Positions 24,495 to 33,059 are shown, numbered from the stretch's first letter. The stretch: 64,000 bases of DNA from Pseudomonas fluorescens (GCF_001902145.1 NZ_MRST01000020.1:226442-290441); one strand, 5' to 3'. Numbers and translations are program-made. The notes: generated by a model not told the origin, from the sequence alone.

Positions 24495-25640
24495 ATGCGT
24501 TTATTCAAAAAGGTAATAACTGCCAGCGAGCTACATAAGGCACTTACACTTACGGACCTCACCGATGTGACGCCTGAACCTCATGCGGTCCGACTACTGC
24601 TCGATGAAATACTTTGCGAGCTGACTCGGCGTCACTGGCCTGAACCTCAACTCCTTGAGGGGCCGCGAGTGGTAACGGCTCAAGATAACTATGGCTTGCT
24701 TGGTTATGACGGGGATGAAATTACATTGGGCAGCGCTCATACGCGCTGGGTCGACAACTTGAGCCTGCTCCGTACGCAAACCACCAGCTTGATTCCCGCC
24801 GCATTGCAGCAGTCAAGCGCAGTCCGCCAACCTGGGCAAATTATGATGTTGGCTGCGCCAGGCATGACGTTCAGACGTGACAGCCGAGACCGCTGGCACT
24901 GTGCTGAGCCCCACCAGATGGACATCTGGGTATTAGGTGACCCGCAGCTTTCTACCCAAAATCACCTCCTGCGCTTGGTTGGGGATGTTCTGGACGCTGC
25001 GGTACCCGGTATGGCCTGGGTTTTCTCGGACAGCCCTCACCATTACACCGAGGGGGGTATCGAGGTGAACCTGATGCTTGATGGGAAACCGATTGAGGTA
25101 CTGGAATGTGGTTGTATTGCTCAATCACTTCTTGAGCGCTTGAACATCAATCCTCTGCAGCACGGTGGTTTGGCATTGGGCATGGGGCTGGACCGGTTGA
25201 CCATGCTGCGCAAGGGCATTCCGGATATTCGGCTCCTGCGTGATACCCATCCCCGTGTCAGGGCCCAAATGTTTGATTTGAAACCCTGGCAACCGATCTC
25301 TCGACTGCCGTGTATCACTCGGGACATCTCCCTCGCGGTCACGCCAGGGCAAAGCGAAGAAACCATCACCGAAAAGATGCTGCTCGCAGCCGGGGAGGAT
25401 GCTGTGTGGGTGGAAGAGATGCAGATCAAGGGGCGCTGGTCTCGAGATGAGTTGCCGGCGCAAGCAATTGCTCGCCTGGGGTTATTGCCTGGGCAGGAAA
25501 ACATCCTGCTTCGCATCGTGTTGCGCGATTGCTCGCGCTCCATCAGTTCAGAGGAGGCCAACGCGCTCTATGAGCGTGTCCAGGCAGCGTTGCACGAAGG
25601 TGCGCAGGGCAGTGGTTACCGGCTCCCTGCGTCTGATTAA
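24495..25640 (+). CDS. Phenylalanyl-tRNA-synthetase-like ligase (PheS core fused to an FDX-ACB domain; SrmL-type?)
   Basis: The 381-residue protein combines a class II PheS-like catalytic core and a PheT-type ferredoxin-fold anticodon-binding domain, the layout of mitochondrial PheRS. LLRTQT at 91-96, motif 2 FRRDSRDRWH at 126-135, HQMDI at 140-144, and motif 3 GLALGMGLDRLTMLRKGIPDIR at about 225-246 all resemble PheS; residues 265-375 resemble FDX-ACB. The FPF motif that lines the Phe pocket in true PheRS is replaced by HHY (182-184), and LGCG by LECG. The N-terminal coiled coil of PheS is missing. It is therefore unlikely to be the housekeeping enzyme. I recall a RefSeq family named PheS-related mystery ligase SrmL that fits; I cannot check membership. 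Start at 24495 follows GGAGGGGTGATC. Confidence 0.85.
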   Translation: MRLFKKVITASELHKALTLTDLTDVTPEPHAVRLLLDEILCELTRRHWPEPQLLEGPRVVTAQDNYGLLGYDGDEITLGSAHTRWVDNLSLLRTQTTSLIPAALQQSSAVRQPGQIMMLAAPGMTFRRDSRDRWHCAEPHQMDIWVLGDPQLSTQNHLLRLVGDVLDAAVPGMAWVFSDSPHHYTEGGIEVNLMLDGKPIEVLECGCIAQSLLERLNINPLQHGGLALGMGLDRLTMLRKGIPDIRLLRDTHPRVRAQMFDLKPWQPISRLPCITRDISLAVTPGQSEETITEKMLLAAGEDAVWVEEMQIKGRWSRDELPAQAIARLGLLPGQENILLRIVLRDCSRSISSEEANALYERVQAALHEGAQGSGYRLPASD

Positions 25641-25650
25641 AACGAGGCGC

Positions 25651-26679
25651 TCAGGTGCTCTCGCGCACTTGCAACTCAAACCCCATGTCCACCACTGGCT
25701 TGGCCACCTTGTTGCCTGCCATGATCGTCAGCAAATGCTCTGCCGCCCGGCGCCCGATGGCTTCCCGTGGGGTGCTGATGCTGCTCAGGCGCGGCACCAT
25801 GAATGACGAGGCGGGGAGGTCGTTGAAGCCCAGCACCGCTACACGTTCCGGCACCTTGATGCCGTGGCGCAGGGCTTCGAGCAGGGCGCCCTGGGCCAGG
25901 TCGTCGTTGCCGAAGAAGATCGCGTCCACATCCGGGTGGGCGGCCAGCAGTTGCAAAAACAGTTCGCCACCCAGGCCCACGGAAGACGGGCGTGGCGTCA
26001 GCAATTCCAGTGCCGGGTCGTACATGCCTGCTTGCTGCAAGGCGCGACGAAAGCCTTCGCCACGCAGCAAGGTACGTTGGTCCAGTTGTGCGCCGATATA
26101 GGCCAGGCGCTTGCGCCCCCGAGACAGCAAGTGCGCCGCCGCGGTCTCGCCGGCGGCCAGTTGTGAGAAGCCCACACAGTTCACCCCGGCATTGGGGTCC
26201 AGATCCATCATGTACACACAGGGCACATTGCTGGCCTCGACCATTCGTCGCGCGCTTTCGGTGCGGTCAAAACCGGTCAGCAACAAACCCCGTGGCTGGT
26301 AGGCCATGTAGTTGCGCAGCAGGTCTTCTTCTTCATCGCGCGAGTAATGGGAGTTGCCGATCAGTACTTCAAAGCCCTTGGGCCGCAGTACTTGATGGAT
26401 AGCTTCCAGGGTTTCGATAAACAGCAGGTTGGACAATGACGGCACCAGCACCACCACGGAGTGGCTCTGCGCCGAGGCCAGGGCGCGGGCGGCGGGGTTG
26501 ACCACGTAGCTCAGTTCGGCGGCGGCCTGTTGCACTTTTTCCACCAGTTCGGTGGCCACAGTGCTGATACCGCGCAGGGCGCGGGAGGCGGTGATCGGGC
26601 TGACGCCAGCCAGGCGCGCAACTTCATTGAGGGTAGGGCGACCCGTCGTGCGGGTATTTTTATCGTTCTTGGAGGTCAT
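25651..26679 (-). CDS. gntR: GntR, LacI-family gluconate repressor
   Basis: The 342-residue LacI-family protein has a helix-turn-helix (TLNEVARLAGVSPITASRALRG) near residue 20 and a periplasmic-binding-like effector domain (VVVLVPSLSNLLFIETLEAIHQ onward). In Pseudomonas GntR represses gntK and gntP and is relieved by gluconate or 6-phosphogluconate. The box upstream of its own start and the two boxes by gntK and gntP support this role and autoregulation. The start at 26679 (MTSKND) has a GGAG-like site; an ATG five codons upstream is possible. It converges with the PheS-like gene, 10 bases apart. Confidence 0.93.
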   Translation of the reverse strand: MTSKNDKNTRTTGRPTLNEVARLAGVSPITASRALRGISTVATELVEKVQQAAAELSYVVNPAARALASAQSHSVVVLVPSLSNLLFIETLEAIHQVLRPKGFEVLIGNSHYSRDEEEDLLRNYMAYQPRGLLLTGFDRTESARRMVEASNVPCVYMMDLDPNAGVNCVGFSQLAAGETAAAHLLSRGRKRLAYIGAQLDQRTLLRGEGFRRALQQAGMYDPALELLTPRPSSVGLGGELFLQLLAAHPDVDAIFFGNDDLAQGALLEALRHGIKVPERVAVLGFNDLPASSFMVPRLSSISTPREAIGRRAAEHLLTIMAGNKVAKPVVDMGFELQVREST

Positions 26680-26708
26680 CAGGCGGCTTGCCAAACAAAA
26701 ATCGAGGC

Positions 26709-26726
26709 ACTAAGGTAGCGCTGTCT
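26709..26726. promoter_or_regulatory. GntR box upstream of gntR
   Basis: ACTAAGGTAGCGCTGTCT matches the Pseudomonas GntR motif I recall as AC-N-AAG-N-TAGCGCT. It lies 30 bases upstream of the gntR start, consistent with autoregulation. Confidence 0.75.
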
Positions 26727-26874
26727 CCAAGGGGCTGCAAATTATTGGATAAAGGGTTGCCTGATCCTGTCCAGCTCTTGAAGTCAGTCTGTTGGAACGG
26801 ATGCACGCGTCACTCCATAAAAATGACAAGTCGGCGCGGGAAAAGCCTGTTTTTGCACTAGCCTTACGCTATGC

Positions 26875-26890
26875 AAAGGTAGCGCTATCT
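26875..26890. promoter_or_regulatory. GntR box upstream of gntK
   Basis: AAAGGTAGCGCTATCT is a palindromic GntR-type site (AGNTAGCGCTA core) ending 18 bases before the gntK start, overlapping the likely promoter or transcript start. Confidence 0.8.
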
Positions 26891-26907
26891 GCGTCCTGAG
26901 GTGTTTC

Positions 26908-27441
26908 ATGAGTCAACCTGTTACCGCCCTGGTCATCATGGGTGTTTCCGGCTGTGGCAAGTCCAGCGTCAGCCAAGCCCTGTGCGCCCTTAATGGCGCC
27001 ACTGCCATTGAAGGCGATAGCTTTCACCCTGCCGCGAACATCGAAAAGATGAGCGCCGGCCACCCCCTCAACGACGACGACCGCGCCGGCTGGCTCGACA
27101 TCCTGTGCGATGAACTGCGCCGCGCGTTGAAAGCCGGCGAGCATCCTGTACTGACCTGTTCGGCCCTCAAGAAAAAATACCGTGACCACCTGCGCGAAGC
27201 CGCGCCGGGCCTGGGTTTTGTCTTCCTGGAGCTGACCCGCGAAGTCGCCGCCGACCGCGTGTCTCACCGCCCCGGCCATTTCATGCCGGCAAGCCTGATC
27301 GACAGCCAGTTCGCCACCCTTGAATCGCCCAAGGGCGAGCCGCTGACCCTGGCCCTCAACGCCAGTGAAGACAGCGTCGAGGCGCTGGCCGCGCAGACCA
27401 ATACCTGGTGGCGCAAGCACGGCTTTGAACCTACTCATTAA
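26908..27441 (+). CDS. gntK: Gluconokinase
   Basis: The 177-residue P-loop kinase phosphorylates gluconate to 6-phosphogluconate. The Walker A motif GVSGCGKSS is at residues 12-20, GDSFHPAANIEKMSAGHPLNDDDRAGWL near residue 36 is the GntK signature, and CSALKKKYRDHLRE near residue 86 and HFMPASLIDSQFATLE near 123 follow. Length is normal for GntK. It is divergent from gntR, with about 230 bases between them containing two GntR boxes, and is followed by gntP. Confidence 0.96.
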   Translation: MSQPVTALVIMGVSGCGKSSVSQALCALNGATAIEGDSFHPAANIEKMSAGHPLNDDDRAGWLDILCDELRRALKAGEHPVLTCSALKKKYRDHLREAAPGLGFVFLELTREVAADRVSHRPGHFMPASLIDSQFATLESPKGEPLTLALNASEDSVEALAAQTNTWWRKHGFEPTH

Positions 27442-27452
27442 TTTTTTGCCGG

Positions 27453-27468
27453 AAAGATAGCGCTATCC
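27453..27468. promoter_or_regulatory. GntR box upstream of gntP
   Basis: AAAGATAGCGCTATCC is a third copy of the site, between gntK and gntP, centred about 64 bases before the gntP start. It suggests gntP has its own GntR-controlled promoter. Confidence 0.8.
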
Positions 27469-27524
27469 CCGGCAGGAAGTTCAACACCCGCTTTAATAAC
27501 AACAACAAACAGGAGAGACCCCCC

Positions 27525-28877
27525 ATGTTTGGCATGTCCCACGAGTCTTACCTGCTGCTAGATGCAGTAGTCACTATCATCGGGTTGATCGTTCTGATCA
27601 CCAAGTTCAAGGTGCACCCGTTCATTGCACTGATCATCGCGGCCGGTTTCCTCGGCCTGACCTCGGGCATGCCCGTGGACAAGATCATCAAGGCGTTCCA
27701 GGACGGTTTCGGCGGGGTGCTCGGCTTTGTCGGCATCATCCTCGCGCTGGGCACGATGCTCGGCAAGATGATGGCCGAGTCCGGCGGTGCCGATCAGATC
27801 GCCCAGACCCTGATCCGCGCCTTCGGCAAGGAAAAGGTCCAGTGGGCCATGATGTTCGCCGCGTTCCTGGTGGGCATCCCGTTGTTCTTCGAGATCGGCT
27901 TTGTGTTGCTGATCCCGCTGGTGTTTATCGTCGCCCGCCGTACCGGCGTGTCGCTGATCAAGATCGGCATCCCGCTGCTGGCCGGTCTGTCGGCAGTGCA
28001 TGGCCTGGTGCCACCGCATCCAGGCCCGCTGCTGGCCATCGGCGTGTTCGGCGCCGATATCGGCAAGACCATCCTGTACGGCCTGATCGTTGCACTGCCG
28101 ACCGCCATCATCGCCGGCCCGATCTTCGGTACGTTCATCGCCAAGTACATCCCGGGCAACCCGTCCCAGGAACTGGTGGACCAACTGGCCCGCGAGACCG
28201 ATAACAAGTCGCTGCCAAGCTTCGGCATTACCCTGGTCACCGTGCTGCTGCCGGTGTTCCTGATGCTGCTCAAAACCTTTGCCGACATCGCGTTCGCCGA
28301 AGGCAACGTGGTACGCAACTGGATGGACATGATCGGCCACCCGATCACCGCACTGCTGCTGGCCTTGCTGCTGTCGCTGTACACCTTTGGCCATCGCCAG
28401 GGCATCCATTCCAAGCAGATCCTCAAGTTGCTTGACGCCAGCCTTGCGCCGACTGCTGCGATCATTCTGATTATCGGCGCCGGTGGTGGCTTCAAGCAGA
28501 TGCTGGTGACCAGCGGCGTGGGCGACGTGATCGGCCATATGGCGGTGAACGCGCAGATCAACCCGATCCTGCTGGCGTGGCTGGTGGCGGCGGTGATTCG
28601 GATTGCCACCGGTTCAGCGACGGTTGCGACCATTACCGGCGCGGGCATTGTGGTGCCGGTGGTGGGGATGATCCCAGGGGTTAACCGCGAGTTGCTGGTA
28701 CTGGCGACGGGCGCGGGTTCGTTGATCCTGTCTCACGTCAACGATGCGGGGTTCTGGCTGGTCAAGCAGTATTTCAACATGACCGTGGCCGAGACGTTCA
28801 AGACCTGGACGGCGATGGAGACCATTCTGTCGATCGTTGCGCTGATCTTCATCATGTTGCTGTCGTTGGTGGTCTGA
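27525..28877 (+). CDS. gntP: Gluconate:H+ symporter (GntP/GntT family)
   Basis: The 450-residue inner-membrane protein has 12-14 hydrophobic segments and the family motifs AFQDGFGGVLGFVGIILALGTMLG near residue 45, PHPGPLLAIGVFGADIG near residue 165, and a C-terminal TGSATVATITGAGIVVP. It imports gluconate produced by periplasmic glucose oxidation or taken up directly. CAGGAGAGACCCCCC precedes the ATG. It pairs with gntK (phosphorylation) and gntR (control), a complete gluconate uptake unit. Confidence 0.95.
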   Translation: MFGMSHESYLLLDAVVTIIGLIVLITKFKVHPFIALIIAAGFLGLTSGMPVDKIIKAFQDGFGGVLGFVGIILALGTMLGKMMAESGGADQIAQTLIRAFGKEKVQWAMMFAAFLVGIPLFFEIGFVLLIPLVFIVARRTGVSLIKIGIPLLAGLSAVHGLVPPHPGPLLAIGVFGADIGKTILYGLIVALPTAIIAGPIFGTFIAKYIPGNPSQELVDQLARETDNKSLPSFGITLVTVLLPVFLMLLKTFADIAFAEGNVVRNWMDMIGHPITALLLALLLSLYTFGHRQGIHSKQILKLLDASLAPTAAIILIIGAGGGFKQMLVTSGVGDVIGHMAVNAQINPILLAWLVAAVIRIATGSATVATITGAGIVVPVVGMIPGVNRELLVLATGAGSLILSHVNDAGFWLVKQYFNMTVAETFKTWTAMETILSIVALIFIMLLSLVV

Positions 28878-28905
28878 CAAAACAGAGGTGAAAACCCAAT
28901 CCAAA

Positions 28906-28995
28906 TGTGGGAGCGGGCTTGCTCGCGAATGCGGTGGATCAGTCGCCAAATACATTGACTGACACTCCGCATTCGCGAGCAAGCCCGCTCCCACA
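28906..28995. repeat. REPIN, group C
   Basis: Arms TGTGGGAGCGGGCTTGCTCG and reverse complement, each continuing CGAATGCGG, flank a spacer with ATTGACTGACA. The element lies between the convergent gntP and alaC genes. Confidence 0.92.
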
Positions 28996-29026
28996 TGTTT
29001 GACCGCATTTCTTCAGGTGGATCAGG

Positions 29027-30238
29027 TCAGGCTTTGGTCACCAACCCATCCGCCCTGAACATCCCGCGAATCCCACGCACGGCCTGGCGAATCCGGTCCT
29101 GGTTCTCGATCAGCGCAAAGCGCACATGATCATCACCATACTCACCAAAGCCGATCCCCGGCGACACACACACCTTCGCTTCCAGCAGCAGTTTCTTGGC
29201 AAACTCCAGCGAGCCCATGGCGGCATACTGCTCGGGAATCTTGGCCCAGACGTACATTGACGCTTTCGGATTCTCCACCATCCAGCCCAGCTCATGCAGG
29301 CCCTTGACCAGCACATTGCGACGCTGGCGGTACTGCTCGGCGATGTCCTTCACGCACTGTTGGTCGCCTTCCAGCGCCGCAATCGCCGCCACTTGCAGCG
29401 GGGTGAAGGTGCCGTAGTCGTGGTAGCTCTTGATGCGTGCCAGGGCGTTGACCAGTTCAGGGTTGCCGACCATGAAGCCGATGCGCCAGCCGGCCATGTT
29501 GTAGCTCTTGGACAGGGTGAAAAACTCCACCGCAATGTCCTTGGCGCCGGGCACTTGCATGATCGAGGGGGCTTTCCAGCCGTCGTAGACGATGTCGGCG
29601 TAGGCCAGGTCGTGCACCACCAGCACGTCGTACTGCTTGGCCAGGGCGATCACCCGTTCGAAGAAATCCAGCTCCACGCACTGCGCGGTGGGGTTGGACG
29701 GGAAGCCGAGGATCATCATCTTCGGCTTGGGGATCGAGCCACGAATCGCGCGCTCCAGCTCAGCGAAGAAATCCACGCCCGGTATCAGCGGCACCGAACG
29801 CACCTGGGCGCCGGCAATCACTGCGCCGTAGATATGAATCGGGTAGCTGGGGTTGGGCACCAGCACGGTATCGCCCTGGTCCAGGGTGGCCAGCATCAAG
29901 TGCGCCAGGCCTTCCTTGGAACCGATGGTCACGATGGCTTCGGACTCCGGGTCGATATCCACCGCGTAACGGTCCTTGTACCAGCGCGAAATCGCCCGGC
30001 GCAGGCGCGGAATGCCTTTGGAGGTGGAGTAGCCGTGGGTGTCTTCACGCTGGGCGACGGTGACCATTTTCTCCACGATATGAGGTGGCGTGGCGCCGTC
30101 AGGATTACCCATGCTCAAGTCGATGATGTCTTCGCCGCGCCGACGCGCAGCCATCTTCAGCTCGGCAGTGATATTGAAAACATACGGGGGGAGTCGATCT
30201 ATGCGCGCAAAGCGGCGCGGCGAACCTTGGTCTGCCAT
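29027..30238 (-). CDS. alaC: Alanine transaminase AlaC (class I PLP aminotransferase)
   Basis: The 403-residue aminotransferase has [21 protein letters not shown] near residue 39, [15 protein letters not shown] near residue 69, [17 protein letters not shown] near residue 178, and the PLP lysine Lys244 in [15 protein letters not shown]. Length and these segments match AlaC (glutamate-pyruvate transaminase), which makes alanine from pyruvate and glutamate. In many Pseudomonas alaC stands next to thrA-like or hom genes; that context is absent here, so the assignment is by sequence pattern only. CGAGGCAACA precedes the ATG. Confidence 0.9.
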   Translation of the reverse strand: MADQGSPRRFARIDRLPPYVFNITAELKMAARRRGEDIIDLSMGNPDGATPPHIVEKMVTVAQREDTHGYSTSKGIPRLRRAISRWYKDRYAVDIDPESEAIVTIGSKEGLAHLMLATLDQGDTVLVPNPSYPIHIYGAVIAGAQVRSVPLIPGVDFFAELERAIRGSIPKPKMMILGFPSNPTAQCVELDFFERVIALAKQYDVLVVHDLAYADIVYDGWKAPSIMQVPGAKDIAVEFFTLSKSYNMAGWRIGFMVGNPELVNALARIKSYHDYGTFTPLQVAAIAALEGDQQCVKDIAEQYRQRRNVLVKGLHELGWMVENPKASMYVWAKIPEQYAAMGSLEFAKKLLLEAKVCVSPGIGFGEYGDDHVRFALIENQDRIRQAVRGIRGMFRADGLVTKA

Positions 30239-30433
30239 TGTTGCCTCGAGGTACGTAAGCGCCCGGAACCGTCCGAGCGACGTCGGCCACTGCGGTGGCC
30301 TGCGGGGCAGACAATACGGGCGATGATGGCCAGTTGTCCAGATGCGTAGGAAATTTTTCTACATGGAGTACAACGCGGATATGCCCCTATACTCGATGCG
30401 GGTTTGTTCCCTTATAAGAAGGAGACTGTTCGT

Positions 30434-30916
30434 ATGGATCAGCAGACAAAACAACCGTTGGAGCCACGCCTGGAAGCCGGCAAGGCCCTGGTGATCGCCG
30501 GGGTACAAGGGCGATATTCGAAGGCCACCGTGGGCGATATCCCACGGCTGTGGGAGTTGTTCGATACCTGCATCAAGGACATCAAGAAGCGCGTTGGCGG
30601 TGTGACCTACGGGGTGTGCCATAACCCGCATCACGGCGAATTCGATTACCTGGCAGGTGTTGAAGTCCCGGCCAAGAAGGACGTGCCGAGCAATTTCGAG
30701 GTGATCGAAATCCCGCCACTCAACTATGCCGTGTTCCCCCACTACGGGCCGGTGCAGGCGCTGGAGCAAACCTACGAGCGCATCATGTTCGAATGGCTGC
30801 CGCACTCGGGCTACAAGGTCATGGGCGCGGATTTCGAGCGCTATAGCGCGGATTTCGATGCCAGGAAGGGCACGGGGACGGTGGAAATCTGGTTGCCGAT
30901 CGGGGAGCGGGGCTGA
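30434..30916 (+). CDS. GyrI-like effector-binding domain protein
   Basis: This 160-residue protein is a stand-alone AraC effector-binding/GyrI-like domain: RLEAGKALVIAGVQGRYS near residue 10, VTYGVCHNPHHGEFDYLAGVEV near residue 55, IPPLNYAVFPHYGPVQALEQTY near residue 95 and a C-terminal VEIWLPI. Such proteins bind small hydrophobic ligands or inhibit gyrase; the partner here is unknown. AAGGAGACTGTTCGT before the ATG at 30434 sets the start. It is monocistronic and ends in a terminator. Confidence 0.87.
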   Translation: MDQQTKQPLEPRLEAGKALVIAGVQGRYSKATVGDIPRLWELFDTCIKDIKKRVGGVTYGVCHNPHHGEFDYLAGVEVPAKKDVPSNFEVIEIPPLNYAVFPHYGPVQALEQTYERIMFEWLPHSGYKVMGADFERYSADFDARKGTGTVEIWLPIGERG

Positions 30917-30920
30917 GCTA

Positions 30921-30957
30921 TCGGCCGAAGAGCGTTTATGTTCTTCGGCCTTTTTTG
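30921..30957 (+). terminator. Rho-independent terminator after the GyrI-like gene
   Basis: GGCCGAAG and CTTCGGCC form an 8-bp stem around a 12-base loop, followed by T6. Confidence 0.85.
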
Positions 30958-30970
30958 GAAGAAGGATTTT

Positions 30971-32179
30971 TCAGCCGCCGAAACTCTGAAGATAGCTCTG
31001 TGCGGATTGCCGAATGGCTTTCGCGACATCAGGTGCTAACCGGCAGTAATCGTCTTCGCGCTTGAGCACGGTTTCAAGGGCTTGAAGCAGCGCCTGAATG
31101 CGCCTCTTGGGGTTTTCGATTTCGCAGGTTCGGGCAAATTCGAGAATGCCCAGGCGTGAAGCAAACAATGATTTATTGCCGCCGAGGTCCAACGCAAGCG
31201 TGTCCTCGGGGATATAGCAGGTGGTGTTTACGATGTCGTAAGCCGGTGCCAAACACGCATCGAGCTTCACCGGGTCACTGTAGAGCACACCAAAGTTTTT
31301 AAGATGAGCATCGCCGTTACCCACGATGCAGCTCAGCGCCACACTGTCGAACAATTGGTCCAACGAACTGCGCTGGTTTTGCGGTGAACAAAACATCCTT
31401 ACCGCCTTGGCGATGGCGGTGTAGCTTTTAGCGTATTTCTGTTCGGCGGACAGGCCCATCAGCGTGGTCATGTCTTCGAAGCCCAGCGGGTTGAGCTGCT
31501 CGTCCCGGTCAAAGCGGCGCATGATGAATAGCTTATGGTTTTGCGACAGGTAAAACGGTGGTACGGGCAGGCCCGCCTCCTGGGCAATGGACATGCACAG
31601 GTATTCATTGATAGCCAACCCCGGAAACTCTTCACGGCCGCTCTTGATAATCAGGTCATCGGTCTTCGACGTGAATTTCTGCTCGGGTGTTTGAGCTTTT
31701 TCGGGCACCAGCACTTTAGGCTGCACGCCGGAAATGCCGGCTCGCAAGATATAGCGGTCTACGAGGTTGGCGAACAGGTCTTCTGCACCATCCCAGGCGA
31801 GAATTTCGTTAAGGTTCTCCCCTGTGGCCTGAGGGCTGTTGCGTTGGACCAATTCATTGACTTGATCCGAAGACACAAATACTCGCCCGATAGGTGCACT
31901 GCTACCCGATAACGCCAGTAGCAGCATCGGGTCGACTTTTACCGTCTTGGCAAGGCGGTTGCGCAATTGCTCAAGCACGTAGCCTTCTGGCAGGTTCATT
32001 TGAAAGATGGGGTGAAGTTCGCGACGGGCATACTCTTCTGCCCGCACTGGCATCGCCAGGCAGAGTGCGCTGCTTGCGAGTGCGTGGTCGCTGTAGCGAA
32101 ACAGGTAGTTGTCGGTGCTCCTCAAGACGCTACCGCTCTCTCCTTGAGGGGTATGCACACGCAGGCTATGCCTATTCAT
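30971..32179 (-). CDS. hipA: HipA-family serine/threonine kinase toxin
   Basis: The 402-residue protein has the HipA layout: an N-terminal subdomain (SLRVHTPQGESGSV, LHPIFQMNLPEGY near residue 55) and a kinase core with ISGVQPKVLV at 149-158 (containing the flexible loop serine, Ser150), catalytic GNGDAHLKNFGVLY with Asp290 and Asn295, and AYDIV with metal ligand Asp315. HipA phosphorylates an aminoacyl-tRNA synthetase and arrests growth unless HipB neutralises it. The start ATG at 32179 overlaps the hipB stop by eight bases, so translation is coupled. Kinase residues look intact. Confidence 0.92.
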   Translation of the reverse strand: MNRHSLRVHTPQGESGSVLRSTDNYLFRYSDHALASSALCLAMPVRAEEYARRELHPIFQMNLPEGYVLEQLRNRLAKTVKVDPMLLLALSGSSAPIGRVFVSSDQVNELVQRNSPQATGENLNEILAWDGAEDLFANLVDRYILRAGISGVQPKVLVPEKAQTPEQKFTSKTDDLIIKSGREEFPGLAINEYLCMSIAQEAGLPVPPFYLSQNHKLFIMRRFDRDEQLNPLGFEDMTTLMGLSAEQKYAKSYTAIAKAVRMFCSPQNQRSSLDQLFDSVALSCIVGNGDAHLKNFGVLYSDPVKLDACLAPAYDIVNTTCYIPEDTLALDLGGNKSLFASRLGILEFARTCEIENPKRRIQALLQALETVLKREDDYCRLAPDVAKAIRQSAQSYLQSFGG

Positions 32180-32426
32180 CAAACAAGTCCTCCAGCTCAT
32201 CCAGTGTGGGCATCGTGACGGGCACCAATTTGACCTCACTGCCCAGGGCTGCGATGACGCGTGCATAGGCATTCATGGCAACCGAGAGGCTGCCTTTTTC
32301 GATCTCGATGAGTTTCTGACGAGTGATGCCCGCCAGCGCCGCGAGGTCCGCTTGTTTGTAGCCACGATTGATGCGCATCGCCCGGATCTGATTGCCCAAG
32401 CGCTGAGTGATCATTGAAGTGTCCAT
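32172..32426 (-). CDS. hipB: HipB-family antitoxin, XRE-type regulator
   Basis: The 84-residue protein has an XRE helix-turn-helix (IRAMRINRGYKQADLAALAGITRQKLIEIEKG near residues 14-45) and a C-terminal tail VTMPTLDELEDLFDE that should contact HipA. It represses its own operon and blocks HipA. It overlaps hipA by eight bases. The ATG at 32426 lies immediately beside an inverted repeat that is probably its operator; ribosome sites for it and for the ATG at 32411 are weak. Confidence 0.9.
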   Translation of the reverse strand: MDTSMITQRLGNQIRAMRINRGYKQADLAALAGITRQKLIEIEKGSLSVAMNAYARVIAALGSEVKLVPVTMPTLDELEDLFDE

Positions 32427-32473
32427 GTCACATATACATTACATTGATGTTCATAAGTCATGTATACGTGACA
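32426..32473. promoter_or_regulatory. Inverted repeat, likely HipB operator
   Basis: TGTCACATATACA (32426-32438) and TGTATACGTGACA (32461-32473) are inverted copies with one mismatch, centres about 35 bases apart. They flank the hipB promoter region, and the right arm lies inside the last codons of the upstream acetyltransferase gene. Confidence 0.65.
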
Positions 32474-32984
32474 TTTTGGGTGCGTCAAGTGTTTCCTGAC
32501 CAAACGTCCAACTCAGTCGTCGTTCAAATCCCACCCGGCCCTTGTACGCCTCACCGCGATCCACCCATCCCGCCCCCAGATACAACCCCATTGCCGCCAG
32601 GTTGTGGGCATCCACCGACAACTCCAACCCCTTGATCTGCGGCCACGCCTCGCGCGCCACGGCGGGCAACGCCTGCAAACACACCTTGCCGTATCCACGC
32701 CCCTGCTGATGCCGGTCTACCTGTAGCGCGTGGAGTGTGGCGCTGTGTTCATCCGCCCAATGAGGCAGGCACGGTGGGCGCTTGAGCAGCAGGAACGCCA
32801 CGGGAAGGTCGTCGGCCAGCAGCGCAAAGCCCTTGACCCCAGGGCTCGGGTTGGCGAGCAGGGTATTGAGGGCGCAATACATATCACCGCAAAACGGCAG
32901 TTGTTCAGGGTGAACTTCGATGGCGCCGACTTGCTGTTGTTGCACAGCGTTCAGCGCCTCGTAGGCAACGAGGCGGGTTTGCAT
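32451..32984 (-). CDS. GNAT-family N-acetyltransferase
   Basis: The 177-residue protein has GFALLADDLPVAFLLLKRP near residue 52, then LHALQVDRHQQGRGYGKVCLQAL near residue 85 with the acetyl-CoA loop QGRGYG, and LELSVDAHNLAAMGLYLGAGWVDRG near residue 122. This is a full GNAT pattern; the substrate is unknown. It ends 24 bases before hipB on the same strand, and its last codons overlap the putative HipB operator, so it may be an unrelated neighbour whose 3' end was captured by the hipBA control region. Confidence 0.83.
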   Translation of the reverse strand: MQTRLVAYEALNAVQQQQVGAIEVHPEQLPFCGDMYCALNTLLANPSPGVKGFALLADDLPVAFLLLKRPPCLPHWADEHSATLHALQVDRHQQGRGYGKVCLQALPAVAREAWPQIKGLELSVDAHNLAAMGLYLGAGWVDRGEAYKGRVGFERRLSWTFGQETLDAPKMSRIHDL

Positions 32985-33059
32985 GGGGCTATCCGAACGG
33001 CTGCAAGGGAAGTGGCAGTTTATCGGGTTTGAGCCACGGGAAATTATTTTTCAGGGGGA

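Noticed and set aside
24495..25640. PheS-like gene considered as the housekeeping phenylalanyl-tRNA synthetase
   Set aside because: No separate pheT, missing coiled coil, changed Phe pocket and location in a low-GC cassette.
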